The notes: generated by a model not told the origin, from the letters alone. A stretch of DNA of 38,118 nt from Mycobacterium sp. (GCA_025965515.1 JAOPWU010000094.1:1-38118); one strand, 5' to 3'; positions 1 through 10,557 are shown, counted from the stretch's first letter. Numbers and translations are program-made.

Positions 1-1
1 G

Positions 2-472
2 CTGCACCGCGGCGCCGGCGCGGCGGCCGCGCTGGCGGTCCTGGCGGCGTTCGCCGTCGTCGCCACCGCCGTCGAGGCCGGGCGGCTGCCGCAGCTGCCG
101 ACCTGGCACCGGCAGGTCGACGAGGACTGGCTCACCCGGTACCGGGGGTGGGTCTACGGCGTCGGCTTCGGTGCGCAGCTGGGCACCGGCCTCGTCACCA
201 TCGTCACGTCGCCGCTGCTGTACGTGGCCCTCGCGCTGGAACTGCTCAGTGGTTCGGCCCTGGCGGGTGCGGCGCTCGGGCTGGTCTTCGGCGTCGCCCG
301 GGCCGTGCCCGTGCTGGCCATGCGCCCGGTCACCAGCTTCGACCGGCTGCAGGCCGCCCACCGGCGGCTCGCGGACCTCGCCGCGGTGGGCCGCCGGGTC
401 ACTGCCGCCACGCTCGTCGCCGTGGCGGTCGCCGCGGCCGCCCTACTCGTCACCACCGGGGGGTCCCCATGA
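2..472 (+). CDS. Polytopic membrane protein, 3' part only (possible MauF/CcdA-like redox membrane protein)
   Basis: The 5' end lies outside the window; 156 residues are visible. The translation has about four hydrophobic stretches (roughly residues 3-24, 57-75, 77-98 and 135-152 of the visible part), joined by a loop with charged and aromatic residues (WHRQVDEDWLTRYRGWVYG), so it is an integral membrane protein. The stop codon overlaps the next start (ATGA at 469-472), so the two are translationally coupled. Its position just upstream of a MauA-like Cys-rich protein suggests a role in redox supply or disulfide handling, as MauF/MauE or CcdA proteins have in methylamine dehydrogenase clusters. 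That role is inference from context: no Cys pair is visible in this part, and I do not recognise the family with certainty. Confidence 0.55.
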   Translation: MHRGAGAAAALAVLAAFAVVATAVEAGRLPQLPTWHRQVDEDWLTRYRGWVYGVGFGAQLGTGLVTIVTSPLLYVALALELLSGSALAGAALGLVFGVARAVPVLAMRPVTSFDRLQAAHRRLADLAAVGRRVTAATLVAVAVAAAALLVTTGGSP

Positions 473-936
473 CGCTGCGAGCCCACGGCCTGGCCGTGGA
501 CGCCCCGAACGGCTGGGAGATCCGCATCGCGCGCCGCGCCCATGATCCGGAGTCGCCGGGCTCGGTGCCGCGGCCGGTGCTGCACGCCGCGACGATCCCG
601 CTGCCCGCCGACCGCGCCGACTTCGGCGATGGCGTCCTGCAGCGGCTGTCCGCCGGCGACCTGTTCGTCACGCTCTTCGAGTACGAGCCGCAGGCCGCGA
701 CCACCGCGCTGTTCGCGGCCCGGGGGCGCCCGACGCCTACCGCGGCGGACTTCTCCCCGATGGCCATGCAGCCGAGCCTGCCCGGCCTCTCGGGGCGGCA
801 GTGGTTCTTCAACGACGGCGGCCGGGCCTTCAGCCTCTACATCGTTCTGGGCAGCCACGCCCGGCGCGCGGTGCTGGTCAACCGGCTCCACCCCGTCCTG
901 TCCACCCTCACCATCGACCCGAGGGCCGACGCGTGA
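469..936 (+). CDS. Small soluble protein of unknown function in the MauA-like cluster
   Basis: 155 residues, starting at an ATG that overlaps the stop of the membrane gene by 4 nt. There is no signal peptide, no membrane segment and no Cys. It opens with MTLRAHGLAVDAPNGWEIRI, reminiscent of short actinobacterial domains beginning with an amphipathic strand and a 'P.GWE' turn, as in PsbP/LpqN-like folds. No catalytic motif is apparent. It ends 25 nt before the Tat-exported Cys-rich/LGFP gene and is very probably in the same operon. A chaperone or assembly factor for that exported protein is possible but unsupported by any motif. Confidence 0.6.
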   Translation: MTLRAHGLAVDAPNGWEIRIARRAHDPESPGSVPRPVLHAATIPLPADRADFGDGVLQRLSAGDLFVTLFEYEPQAATTALFAARGRPTPTAADFSPMAMQPSLPGLSGRQWFFNDGGRAFSLYIVLGSHARRAVLVNRLHPVLSTLTIDPRADA

Positions 937-950
937 CCGCCTCGCACCGC

Positions 951-957
951 GGAGGAG
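951..957 (+). promoter_or_regulatory. Shine-Dalgarno fixing the start of the MauA-like/LGFP gene
   Basis: GGAGGAG lies 4 nt before the ATG at 962. The reading frame is open much further upstream, but this site and the Tat signal directly after it fix the start. Confidence 0.8.
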
Positions 958-961
958 CCCG

Positions 962-2551
962 ATGACCACGCTCGTCGACCGGGTGGCCGGTTTCCTCGAG
1001 AACCGTTCGAACCGGCGCGGCTTCCTCGGCCGGGTCGCCGTGGTCGGGTCCGCGCTCGCCGTCGGGCCCGTCGACTTCCTGCTGAAGCCGGGGACCGCCT
1101 ACGCCAGCGTCTGCGGCAGCGACACGGCCTGCGCGACCGGGTACACGGTCTTCTGCGTGACCGTGAACAACGGCGTGAACCGCTGCCCGCCCGGCAGCCT
1201 CGTCGGCGGCTGGTGGAAGTCCGACGGTGCCGCGTTCTGCTGCGGCAACGCGCGCTACTACATCGACTGCCACAGCTACTGCAGCTGCGGCTGCGGGCCG
1301 GGCACGCAGTTCTGCGGCGAGGGCTGCCGGAACTGCTCCTGCGGGTGCGGGCCCGCCGGCCAGTGCGACCAGCGGCGGGTCTGCTGCAACCAGTTCCGCT
1401 ACGGGCAGTGCAACCAGGACGTGGGGTGCACCGGGCCCGTGTGGTGCCGGGTCGTCACCTGCACCCCGCCCTGGACCATTCCGGCCTGGAAGTGCACGTC
1501 CACCAGCGCGGTGGACCAGCGTACGAACGACCACTCGGCGCCGGGCCTCATCGACTGCAGCGCCATCAACGGCAAGTACTGGGCGCTCGGCGGGCAGGGC
1601 AGCCTGCTGGGGGAGGCCACGACGGGCGAGCTGACGACGCCCGACCGGTTCGGCCGGTACACCCATTACGACAACGGGTCGATCTACTGGACGCCGAACA
1701 CCGGTGCGTGGTCGGTGCTCGGCGCCATCTACGGGCGCTGGGCGGCGCTCGGCTGGGAGGCCGGCCCGCTGGGGTACCCGGTGACGGACGAGGTCGGTAC
1801 GCCCGACCGGGTCGGCCGCTTCAACCACTTCGCCGGCCGGGACGGGTTCGGCGCCTCTATCTACTGGACGCAGGCGACCGGCGCGTGGTCGGTGCACGGC
1901 GCCATCCGGGCCCACTGGGCCGACCTGGGCTGGGAGACGTCGGCGCTGGGGTACCCGGTGACGGACGAGACCTGGACCCCGGACGGTGTCGGCCGGTTCA
2001 ACCACTTCCAGAACGGCTCCATCTACTGGACGCCCGGCACGGGCGCCTGCGCCGTGCAGGGCCTGATCCACCGGCACTGGGCCGACCTGGGCTGGGAGAC
2101 CTCCGCGCTGGGGTACCCGGTGACGGACGAGACCGGGACCCCCGACGGTGTCGGCCGGTTCAACCACTTCCAGAACGGGTCCATCTACTGGACGGGCCCG
2201 ACCGGCGCGCACGCGGTCCTGGGTGCCATCCACACCCACTGGGCGAGCCTCGGGTGGGAGCGCAGCGCGCTGGGCTACCCCGTGACGGACGAGCTGGCGG
2301 CGCCCGGCGGGGTGGGCCGGTACAGCGACTTCCAGCACGGCTCGATCTACTGGTCGTCGAAGACCGGCGCGCACGCCGTCACGGGACCCCTCCGCGACGC
2401 GTGGCTGTCCCGCGGCGGCTCGTCGGGGCAGCTCGGCCTGCCCACCGACAACGCCGCGGCGGCCGGGACGGGGCGCGTCCGGCAGGACTTCCAGCACGGC
2501 TACGCGGTCCTCGACACGGCCACCGGGACGGTGACGATCACGATGACGTGA
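962..2551 (+). CDS. Tat-exported MauA-like (TTQ-type) Cys-rich domain fused to LGFP repeats
   Basis: 529 residues. Residues 1-49 are a Tat signal (SNRRGFLG at 16-23, hydrophobic stretch, then AYA at 47-49). Residues 51-178 hold 23 Cys. Several landmarks match the methylamine dehydrogenase light chain (MauA): a C-x5-C pair (C51, C57); CPPG(S/T) at 75-79 followed by Trp (W84/W85), where MauA has CPPGT...W57; a Cys-Cys step (C141-C142); and W161-C162 followed by C167-T, where MauA has W108-C109...C121-T. W57 and W108 are the two tryptophans cross-linked into tryptophan tryptophylquinone. Residues about 205-515 are five or six LGFP repeats (LGYPVTDE, GRFNHF, GSIYW), a module linked to cell-wall attachment. 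Expected role: an exported quinone-cofactor redox protein fixed to the envelope; substrate unknown. No MauB-type heavy chain is visible in the window. The MauA assignment is by eye. Confidence 0.7.
   Translation: MTTLVDRVAGFLENRSNRRGFLGRVAVVGSALAVGPVDFLLKPGTAYASVCGSDTACATGYTVFCVTVNNGVNRCPPGSLVGGWWKSDGAAFCCGNARYYIDCHSYCSCGCGPGTQFCGEGCRNCSCGCGPAGQCDQRRVCCNQFRYGQCNQDVGCTGPVWCRVVTCTPPWTIPAWKCTSTSAVDQRTNDHSAPGLIDCSAINGKYWALGGQGSLLGEATTGELTTPDRFGRYTHYDNGSIYWTPNTGAWSVLGAIYGRWAALGWEAGPLGYPVTDEVGTPDRVGRFNHFAGRDGFGASIYWTQATGAWSVHGAIRAHWADLGWETSALGYPVTDETWTPDGVGRFNHFQNGSIYWTPGTGACAVQGLIHRHWADLGWETSALGYPVTDETGTPDGVGRFNHFQNGSIYWTGPTGAHAVLGAIHTHWASLGWERSALGYPVTDELAAPGGVGRYSDFQHGSIYWSSKTGAHAVTGPLRDAWLSRGGSSGQLGLPTDNAAAAGTGRVRQDFQHGYAVLDTATGTVTITMT
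1919..2194 (+). repeat. Near-identical tandem LGFP repeat units (162-bp period)
   Basis: About 114 bp at 1919-2032 recur at 2081-2194 with only a few differences. The offset is 162 bp, exactly 54 codons, which is one LGFP unit. The other units in the gene are clearly more diverged, which points to a recent duplication or gene conversion within the gene. Confidence 0.85.
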
Positions 2552-2564
2552 CGCCCGCGGTGGG

Positions 2565-5309
<2,745 letters not shown>

Positions 5310-5417
5310 CGTCGACTCCTCGGGGAGGCACCCCTTCCTGGCTACCCGTGCGGTGCACCCGCACGCGCCCGGGAACGGGGGCGATCAGGGCGCCGCCGCG
5401 GGCGAGGAGGTCGCGGG

Positions 5418-5807
5418 CTACAGGTAGCCGTCGAGCCGGGGGAGGGGCCCGCTGCCCGCGGGCGTCTCCGCCAGCCCCCATGTGGCGCGGCGCAGCGGCA
5501 CCACGGCCGCGGGCGGCGGGGCGGCGTCCCGCGGCCGGGGGCGTCGTCGCCGGTCCGTGCCGGCGTGCCGCAGGAGCAGGTCCCGCGCGTCCAGCACCTG
5601 CTGCATGACGGCGCCGTCGACGCGGCCGGGCAGGTCCGGGCGCAGTGCCAGCAGGGTCGCGCGGTACCCCGCGCGCACCTCGGCGGACGAGGCGCCGAGG
5701 CGCACCCGCAGCAGCAGGCGGGCCGCCGCCAGGGCGTCGGCGATCGCCCTGTCCCCGCCGTCCCCGCCGTCCGGCGCCGGCGCGGTGCCCCGGTCGTTGT
5801 CGGTCAT
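5418..5807 (-). CDS. Small protein with a degenerate J-domain
   Basis: 129 residues; ATG at 5807 with GGGGAC just upstream. Residues about 24-80 read like a J-domain (LLRVRLGASSAEVRAGYRATLLALRPDLPG, then MQQVLDARDLLL), but the essential HPD tripeptide that stimulates DnaK ATPase is RPD here. The C-terminal part is Arg/Pro-rich and ends in LDGYL. It lies 108 nt upstream of the Clp gene on the same strand, so a shared transcript is possible. A pseudo-J protein that binds partners without activating DnaK is the simplest reading. The fold assignment rests on pattern only; no C-terminal DnaJ domains follow. Confidence 0.5.
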   Translation of the reverse strand: MTDNDRGTAPAPDGGDGGDRAIADALAAARLLLRVRLGASSAEVRAGYRATLLALRPDLPGRVDGAVMQQVLDARDLLLRHAGTDRRRRPRPRDAAPPPAAVVPLRRATWGLAETPAGSGPLPRLDGYL

Positions 5808-6169
5808 GTCCCCGCTCCGGTCGATCGGCGGGCCGGTGCGCCTCGCCGACGGGGTTCTCGGCCGGCCCGCGCCCTGGCGCGACCCCCCGGTCGGGTGGCC
5901 CGGCAGGACGCGTGCTCGGTTCCCTGTCCGGGGCCCGGGTACGAGTGGCCTACGTCACCTGCCAGGGGGACGATGCCGGACCCGGGCTGCCGCGTGGCGG
6001 TTCCCGGCTCCGTGACCCCGCAGGCCGGGAGTTCCCCTCCCACCGTCGACGGTCGAGCCTCGGCGGTGGGACAGGGGTAACTCCTGTCCGGTGTGGACAC
6101 CTGCCCGTTACACGTCCGCTATAGGTTGCGCGCGCAACCCCAGGTGGTGGGGCAGGCGAAGGGACAGGG
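5808..6169. other. Intergenic region upstream of the cytosine salvage operon
   Basis: 362 bp between divergent genes; no convincing gene on either strand. The half nearest codB is rich in inverted repeats: ACAGG/CCTGT arms at 6071-6075 and 6083-6087 around GGTAACT, and a perfect 16-bp palindrome at 6124-6139. TATAGG at 6120-6125 could be a -10 element overlapping the palindrome; no good -35 is seen at 16-18 nt. Confidence 0.6.
6124..6139. promoter_or_regulatory. Perfect 16-bp palindrome, candidate operator of the cytosine operon
   Basis: GGTTGCGCGCGCAACC is its own reverse complement. It overlaps a TATAGG -10-like element (6120-6125) and ends 30 nt before the codB start. The TTGCGC-GCGCAA core resembles operators of LacI-family repressors. 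The likely job is repression by a purine/pyrimidine-responsive regulator encoded elsewhere; the regulator is not in the window. Confidence 0.6.
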
Positions 6170-7585
6170 ATGACGGCCACTGTGGACGACGGCGCGCCGG
6201 CGGGGGTCCTCGAACGAGAGGGGACCTACGGGGAGCGGATCGTCGCGGTCGAACCCGGCGGCGCGGAGTTCATCCCCCTCGCGGAACGGCACGGCCGGCC
6301 GCTGCAGCTGTTCTGGACCTGGACGTCCCCGAACTTCGAGTTCGCGACCGTCTACGTCGGGGTCATCGGCGTGGCGATCTTCCAGGAGACCTTCTGGCAG
6401 GCGCTGCTCGCCCTGGTCCTGGGCACGGCGCTCGGCTCGATCACACAGGGCCTGCTGTCGGTCCGGGGCCCCGGCGCCGGTGTCCCGCAGATGGTGCTGT
6501 CGCGGATCTCGTTCGGGCACTGGGGCAACGCGCTCCCGGCCGGGCTCAACGCCCTCACGGCCGGCGTCGGGTGGTTCGCGGTCAACAGCGTCAGTGGCGC
6601 CTTCGCGCTGAACTCCCTGACGCACATGCCCAAGGCGCTGGCGCTGGTGATCATCGTGGTGCTGCAGGTCGGCATCGCGTTCTTCGGCCACAACCTGGTG
6701 CAGAGCTTCGAGAAGTACGCCTTCCCGGTGCTGGGCATCATCTTCGCGGTCGCCTGCATCACGATGCTCGCGAAGTCGCATCCGTCCGCCGCGCACGGCG
6801 GCGGCGGGATCGGTGGCTTCCTGCTGACGATGGGCGCCGCCTTCGGGTACGCCGCCGGCTGGAACCCGTACGCCAGCGACTACACGCGCTACCTGCCGCC
6901 GACCACCAGCCGCAAGGCCGTGGGCCTCTGGTCGGGGCTCGGCGTCCTCCTGTCCTGCGTGCTGCTCGAGGCGGCGGGCGCCGCGTCGGCCACGCTGGTG
7001 AGTGGCAACCAGGACAACCCCGCGACCGCGTTCACCGGCCACCTGCCGACCGCGCTGGCGAACCTCACCCTGCTCGCCATCGCCCTCGGGGCGGTCTCCG
7101 CGAATGTCCTCAACATCTACTCGGGGACCATGTCGTTCTCGACCCTGGCCATCAAGCTGCCGCTCGCGCTGCGCCGCGCGGTGATCGCGCTGGGCTTCGG
7201 CGTCATCGGCTTCATCGTGGCGCTGACGGGCCTGCACGACGCCGGCAGCAAGTACGAGAACTTCCTGCTGGTCATCGCCTACTGGATCGGCCCGTGGCTC
7301 GGCGTCTTCTTCGCCGACCAGCTGCTCCGGCGCGGCGAGGACACCACCGGCCTGCTGTACGACGTGCGCCACCGCAACATCGCGGGGCCGGTGGCCATGC
7401 TCGTCGGGATGGGCCTGTCGATCTGGCTGTTCTCCAACCAGACCGAGTACACCGGCCCCATCGCGAAGCACCACCCCGGCGTCGGTGACATCACCTTCGC
7501 GGTGGGCTTCGTCATCGCGGCCGCCGGTTACGCGGTGCTGTTCCTGCTGGGCCGCCGCCGGGCTGCGAACCGGGTCGCCGCATGA
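6170..7585 (+). CDS. codB: NCS1-family cytosine/purine permease
   Basis: 471 residues with about 12 membrane segments from residue 45 on. Family features include the [18 protein letters not shown] start of helix 1, helix 3 with [21 protein letters not shown], and the [14 protein letters not shown] motif typical of NCS1 cytosine/purine/allantoin symporters. It should import cytosine or related bases by cation symport across the inner membrane. AAGGGACAGGG before the ATG acts as the ribosome site. The stop overlaps the deaminase start (ATGA at 7582-7585), and upp follows, so the substrate is most likely cytosine. Purine transport cannot be excluded by sequence. Confidence 0.9.
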   Translation: MTATVDDGAPAGVLEREGTYGERIVAVEPGGAEFIPLAERHGRPLQLFWTWTSPNFEFATVYVGVIGVAIFQETFWQALLALVLGTALGSITQGLLSVRGPGAGVPQMVLSRISFGHWGNALPAGLNALTAGVGWFAVNSVSGAFALNSLTHMPKALALVIIVVLQVGIAFFGHNLVQSFEKYAFPVLGIIFAVACITMLAKSHPSAAHGGGGIGGFLLTMGAAFGYAAGWNPYASDYTRYLPPTTSRKAVGLWSGLGVLLSCVLLEAAGAASATLVSGNQDNPATAFTGHLPTALANLTLLAIALGAVSANVLNIYSGTMSFSTLAIKLPLALRRAVIALGFGVIGFIVALTGLHDAGSKYENFLLVIAYWIGPWLGVFFADQLLRRGEDTTGLLYDVRHRNIAGPVAMLVGMGLSIWLFSNQTEYTGPIAKHHPGVGDITFAVGFVIAAAGYAVLFLLGRRRAANRVAA

Positions 7586-8049
7586 GCCTGTCCGACGCGG
7601 ACCGGGAGTTCCTCACCCTCGCGGTCGAGCAGGCCCGGATCGGCCGCGACGAGGGCGGCGTCCCCATCGGGGCCGCGCTCGTCAGCGACGGGGTCGTGCT
7701 CGGCGTGGGCCGCAACCGGCGAGTGCAGGCGGGCAGCGCCATCCGCCACGGCGAGACCGACGCGGTGGAGAACGCCGGTCGGCAGCCCGCCGCGGTCTAC
7801 CGGAACGCCACCATGTACACGACGCTGTCGCCCTGCGACATGTGCACCGGGCTGATCCTGCTGTACGGCATTCCGCGGGTGGTGCTGGGCGAGAACGAGA
7901 CGTTCCGCGGCGCCGAGGACCTGCTGGTGGCGCGCGGCGTCGAGGTGGTGAACGCGCAGGACCCGGAGTGCGTCGGCCTCATGCGCGGGTTCATCGCCGA
8001 GCAGCCGCACCTGTGGAACGAGGACATCGGCGAAGAGGGCCCGGGCTGA
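7582..8049 (+). CDS. Cytosine deaminase of the yeast Fcy1 type (small zinc CDA-fold)
   Basis: 155 residues. Zinc ligands and catalytic Glu are plain: H56-G-E58 and the PCDMC pair C85/C88. Flanking sequence matches yeast Fcy1 as I recall it far more closely than TadA or guanine deaminase: EGGVPIG, GSA...[28 protein letters not shown], and a C-terminal W..EDIGE tail that caps the Fcy1 active site. It therefore should convert cytosine to uracil and ammonia. This is not the amidohydrolase-fold CodA of E. coli. It is translationally coupled on both sides (ATGA with the permease, TGATG with upp), giving import, deamination and uracil salvage in one transcript. Same GC and codon style as its neighbours, so no sign of recent transfer. 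Confidence 0.9.
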   Translation: MSLSDADREFLTLAVEQARIGRDEGGVPIGAALVSDGVVLGVGRNRRVQAGSAIRHGETDAVENAGRQPAAVYRNATMYTTLSPCDMCTGLILLYGIPRVVLGENETFRGAEDLLVARGVEVVNAQDPECVGLMRGFIAEQPHLWNEDIGEEGPG

Positions 8050-8684
8050 TGCGGCTCCTGGTGGTGGACCACCCGCTGGTCCGGCAGAAGATCACGCTGC
8101 TGCGGGACGTCGGCACGCGGACGCCGACCTTCCGGGCCCTGACCGACGAGCTGGTCACCCTGCTCGCCTACGAGGCGACCCGGGACCTGCCCGTCCAGCC
8201 GGTGGAGGTGACGACCCCGGTCGCGACCGCGGTGGGCGTGGAGCTTGCGCTCCCGCGCCCGCTGGTGCTGCCGGTGCTGCGCGCCGGGCTCGGGATGCTG
8301 GACGGCATGACCCGGCTGCTGCCGACGGTCGAGGTCGGCTTCGTGGGGCTCGCCCGCGACGAGGAGAGCCTGCAGGCGCACTGGTACGCCGAGCGGATCC
8401 CCGGGGACCTGCAGGGGCGCCCGGTGTTCGTGCTGGACCCGATGCTGGCGACCGGCGGCACGCTGGTGGCCGTCCTCGAGCGTGCCCTCGCCCGGGGTGC
8501 GTCGTCGGTCACGGCGATCACCCTGCTCGCCGCGCCGGAGGGCGTCGCGCGGGTCGAGGCGGCGTTCCCCGACGCGGACGTCACCGTCGTGACGGCGGCC
8601 CTGGACGAGCGGCTCGACGAGAACGGGTACATCGTCCCGGGACTCGGGGACGCGGGGGACCGGCTCTTCGGGGTGGTCGCCTGA
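8049..8684 (+). CDS. upp: Uracil phosphoribosyltransferase
   Basis: 211 residues, the usual family length. The PRPP loop [11 protein letters not shown] (about 133-143) and the uracil-binding C-terminal segment [15 protein letters not shown] are both intact. It makes UMP from uracil and PRPP. The ATG shares a nucleotide with the deaminase stop (TGATG at 8047-8051), so uracil produced by the deaminase is directly salvaged. Start at [10 protein letters not shown] matches family members. Confidence 0.95.
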   Translation: MRLLVVDHPLVRQKITLLRDVGTRTPTFRALTDELVTLLAYEATRDLPVQPVEVTTPVATAVGVELALPRPLVLPVLRAGLGMLDGMTRLLPTVEVGFVGLARDEESLQAHWYAERIPGDLQGRPVFVLDPMLATGGTLVAVLERALARGASSVTAITLLAAPEGVARVEAAFPDADVTVVTAALDERLDENGYIVPGLGDAGDRLFGVVA

Positions 8685-8723
8685 GCGCCCCGGTGCCGGA
8701 CACCCGGTCCCGCAGCAGGAGCT

Positions 8724-8752
8724 GACCTCGCTGGTGTACTTCGGGCGAGGTC
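8724..8752. terminator. Stem-loop between convergent upp and the M42 peptidase gene
   Basis: GACCTCGC (8724-8731) and GCGAGGTC (8745-8752) form a perfect 8-bp stem with a 13-nt loop between two converging genes. There is no U-tract, as is common in actinobacteria; a bidirectional terminator is likely. Confidence 0.55.
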
Positions 8753-8777
8753 GACGTGGGCATCGGCCAGGACCGGG

Positions 8778-9857
8778 TCAGCCGGCCGGGACGGGCCGCA
8801 CCAGGTACTCCGCGACCAGCCGGGCGGTGCGCTCGACGGTGTCGTCGCGCATCACCTCGAAGCCGTGCGTCGACAGCGTCGGCAACGACACCAGGGCCGC
8901 CTGCGCCGCGAGGCCGTGGCTCTTCGCCTGCGAGGCGTCGGAGTCGTAGCTCGCGAACACGGCCTGCGCCGGGTCCACGCCCAGCTCGCGGCCGAGCCGC
9001 ACGAGGTGGTCGGCGAGCGCCCGGTCGTAGACCACCGCGTCGTCCGCGTAGGCGACGATCGGCCCGGAGTCGACGGTGGTCTGGTACTCGGCCTCGGCCG
9101 CGCCGACGTCCAGCGCCAGGGTGACGTCCCCCGGCAGGTGGTGGCTGGCCCACGTGGCGCCCACCCCGCCCAGCTCCTCGCTGGTGGTGAACACCAGGTA
9201 GGCGTCCCCCGCCGGGCGACGGCCCTCGTCGCGCAGCAGCCGCGCGGCGACGAGGAGGGCGGTGACGGCGGCACGATCGTCCAGGAAGTAGCACCCGATG
9301 TGGTGCGCGAACCGCACCAGCGTCCGCCGGGAGCGGTCGATCACCACGCGGGTGCCCGGGTGCACCCCGGTCTCGCGCAGCTCCTGCTGCGTCCGCCCGG
9401 TGAAGACGTAGACGTGCCGCCAGTCGAGCGCCTTGTCACCGCCCTCGGGCTTCGTCTCCCAGATCCGCTGGGACTCCACGGTCGTGTGCTCAGACCCGAG
9501 CACGAGCGCGGCCTGCAGCGGGCCGTCGTCGGCGAGGATCGTGACCGGGCCGAGCCCGAAGTTGCCGGGGTTCATGGCGCCCAGCTGCTGGACGGCGAGC
9601 GTCCCGTCCGGCTCGACCCGCTTCACCATCATCGAGAGCTCGTCCAGGTGCGCCGTCACCCGCACGACCGGGGCGCCCGGGCCGGCGGGGTCGCCGCGCA
9701 GCAGCCCCACCACGTTGCCCGCGGGGTCGACCGACACCTCGTCGACGAGCCCGGCCAGCTCGCGCAGGCAGATGGCGCGCACGTCGTCCTCCTGGCCGCA
9801 GGGGCCGTAGGCGGCCAGCAGCTCCTGCAGCAGTTCCTGGTGATCGGCCAGGGACAC
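8778..9857 (-). CDS. M42-family metallo-aminopeptidase
   Basis: 359 residues; GTG start with AAGGGGTGG just upstream. The co-catalytic metal site of M42 peptidases (FrvX/TET/PepA type) is complete: H70 and D72 (TAHLDE), D193 (FLDDRAA), E227-E228 (TSEELGG, catalytic Glu then ligand), D250 (LALDVG) and H331 (STHGFEV). These cytosolic enzymes remove N-terminal residues from peptides and often form 12-mers. Length is normal. It stands alone: upp converges on it, and the DUF1003 gene diverges 92 nt upstream. Preferred residue cannot be told from sequence. Confidence 0.92.
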   Translation of the reverse strand: MSLADHQELLQELLAAYGPCGQEDDVRAICLRELAGLVDEVSVDPAGNVVGLLRGDPAGPGAPVVRVTAHLDELSMMVKRVEPDGTLAVQQLGAMNPGNFGLGPVTILADDGPLQAALVLGSEHTTVESQRIWETKPEGGDKALDWRHVYVFTGRTQQELRETGVHPGTRVVIDRSRRTLVRFAHHIGCYFLDDRAAVTALLVAARLLRDEGRRPAGDAYLVFTTSEELGGVGATWASHHLPGDVTLALDVGAAEAEYQTTVDSGPIVAYADDAVVYDRALADHLVRLGRELGVDPAQAVFASYDSDASQAKSHGLAAQAALVSLPTLSTHGFEVMRDDTVERTARLVAEYLVRPVPAG

Positions 9858-9949
9858 GTGGCCACCCCTTCCGCGCGGTGATCGGTCGGGCCCCTCGTTC
9901 CCCGGGAGATCGCCGCGAAGCGGTGCCGTCGGATGCGACGCTGCTCCGC

Positions 9950-10516
9950 ATGACCACGAACGTCGAGCCGCAGATCTGTCCCACGTGTCACCAGGTGCTG
10001 ACGGCGCGCGGCGTCGTGGTGCCCGGCGCCAAGGAGAGCGTGACGGTCCACGCCCGGAACGAGGCGCACCTGGTCGCCGCCTTCAGAACCGCGCAGGATG
10101 CCGCGACCGACCGCATCACGGGCTTCGCCGGGTCCCTGTCCTTCGTCTACCTGCACGCGGCCTGGTTCGTGGTGTGGATCCTGCTCAACGCCGGTCTGGC
10201 GGGCGCGGGGCTGATCTTCGATGCCTTCCCCTACGGGCTCCTGACCATGGTCGTCTCGCTGGAGGCGATCTTCCTGAGCACCTTCGTCATGGTGAGCCAG
10301 AACCGGCAGGCGGCCCGTGCCGACCTCCGCAGTGAACTCGACTTCGAGACGAACCTCCGCTCGGAGATCTGGTCGATCCACATCGGCCGTCAGCTCGGCC
10401 TCGACCCCACCGAGATCGAGCAGCACGTGCAGCGCGCGGTACAGGCGAACAAGGCGCAGATCGCCGGGTCGGCGGGCGTCGACGCGCAGCCGGCCTTCGA
10501 CCCCGCGGCCGCCTGA
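9950..10516 (+). CDS. DUF1003 membrane protein
   Basis: 188 residues from the ATG at 9950; a longer in-frame start at 9878 exists but adds a non-conserved Arg-rich leader. Residues 10-13 are CPTC, a likely half zinc knuckle. Then come RITGFAGSLSFVYLHAAWFVVWILLN and FPYGLLTMVVSLEAIFLSTFVMVSQN segments, the two-helix hairpin typical of DUF1003, followed by a charged amphipathic tail (RADLRSELDFETNLRSE). Inner-membrane location is expected; no biochemical role is established. No clear Shine-Dalgarno precedes the ATG. Confidence 0.8.
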   Translation: MTTNVEPQICPTCHQVLTARGVVVPGAKESVTVHARNEAHLVAAFRTAQDAATDRITGFAGSLSFVYLHAAWFVVWILLNAGLAGAGLIFDAFPYGLLTMVVSLEAIFLSTFVMVSQNRQAARADLRSELDFETNLRSEIWSIHIGRQLGLDPTEIEQHVQRAVQANKAQIAGSAGVDAQPAFDPAAA

Positions 10517-10551
10517 GGGTGGGGTCCGTGCGTCACGCGATCGCCGCGGGG

Positions 10552-10557
10552 GACGAT
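10552..10557 (+). promoter_or_regulatory. Candidate leaderless -10 element of the oxidoreductase gene
   Basis: GACGAT, then six nucleotides, then the ATG at 10564. It fits the nAnnnT-N6-start pattern seen repeatedly in this window; no recognisable -35. Confidence 0.4.

Noticed and set aside
962-1500. Reading the Cys-rich domain as a metallothionein or a keratin-associated-like low-complexity protein
   Set aside because: It has a Tat signal, ordered CPPG, CC and W-C landmarks and few Lys. The order matches MauA better than metal-storage peptides.
7582-8049. tRNA adenosine deaminase (TadA) or guanine deaminase
   Set aside because: The flanking segments and the C-terminal EDIGE lid are of Fcy1 type, and the operon partners are cytosine permease and upp.
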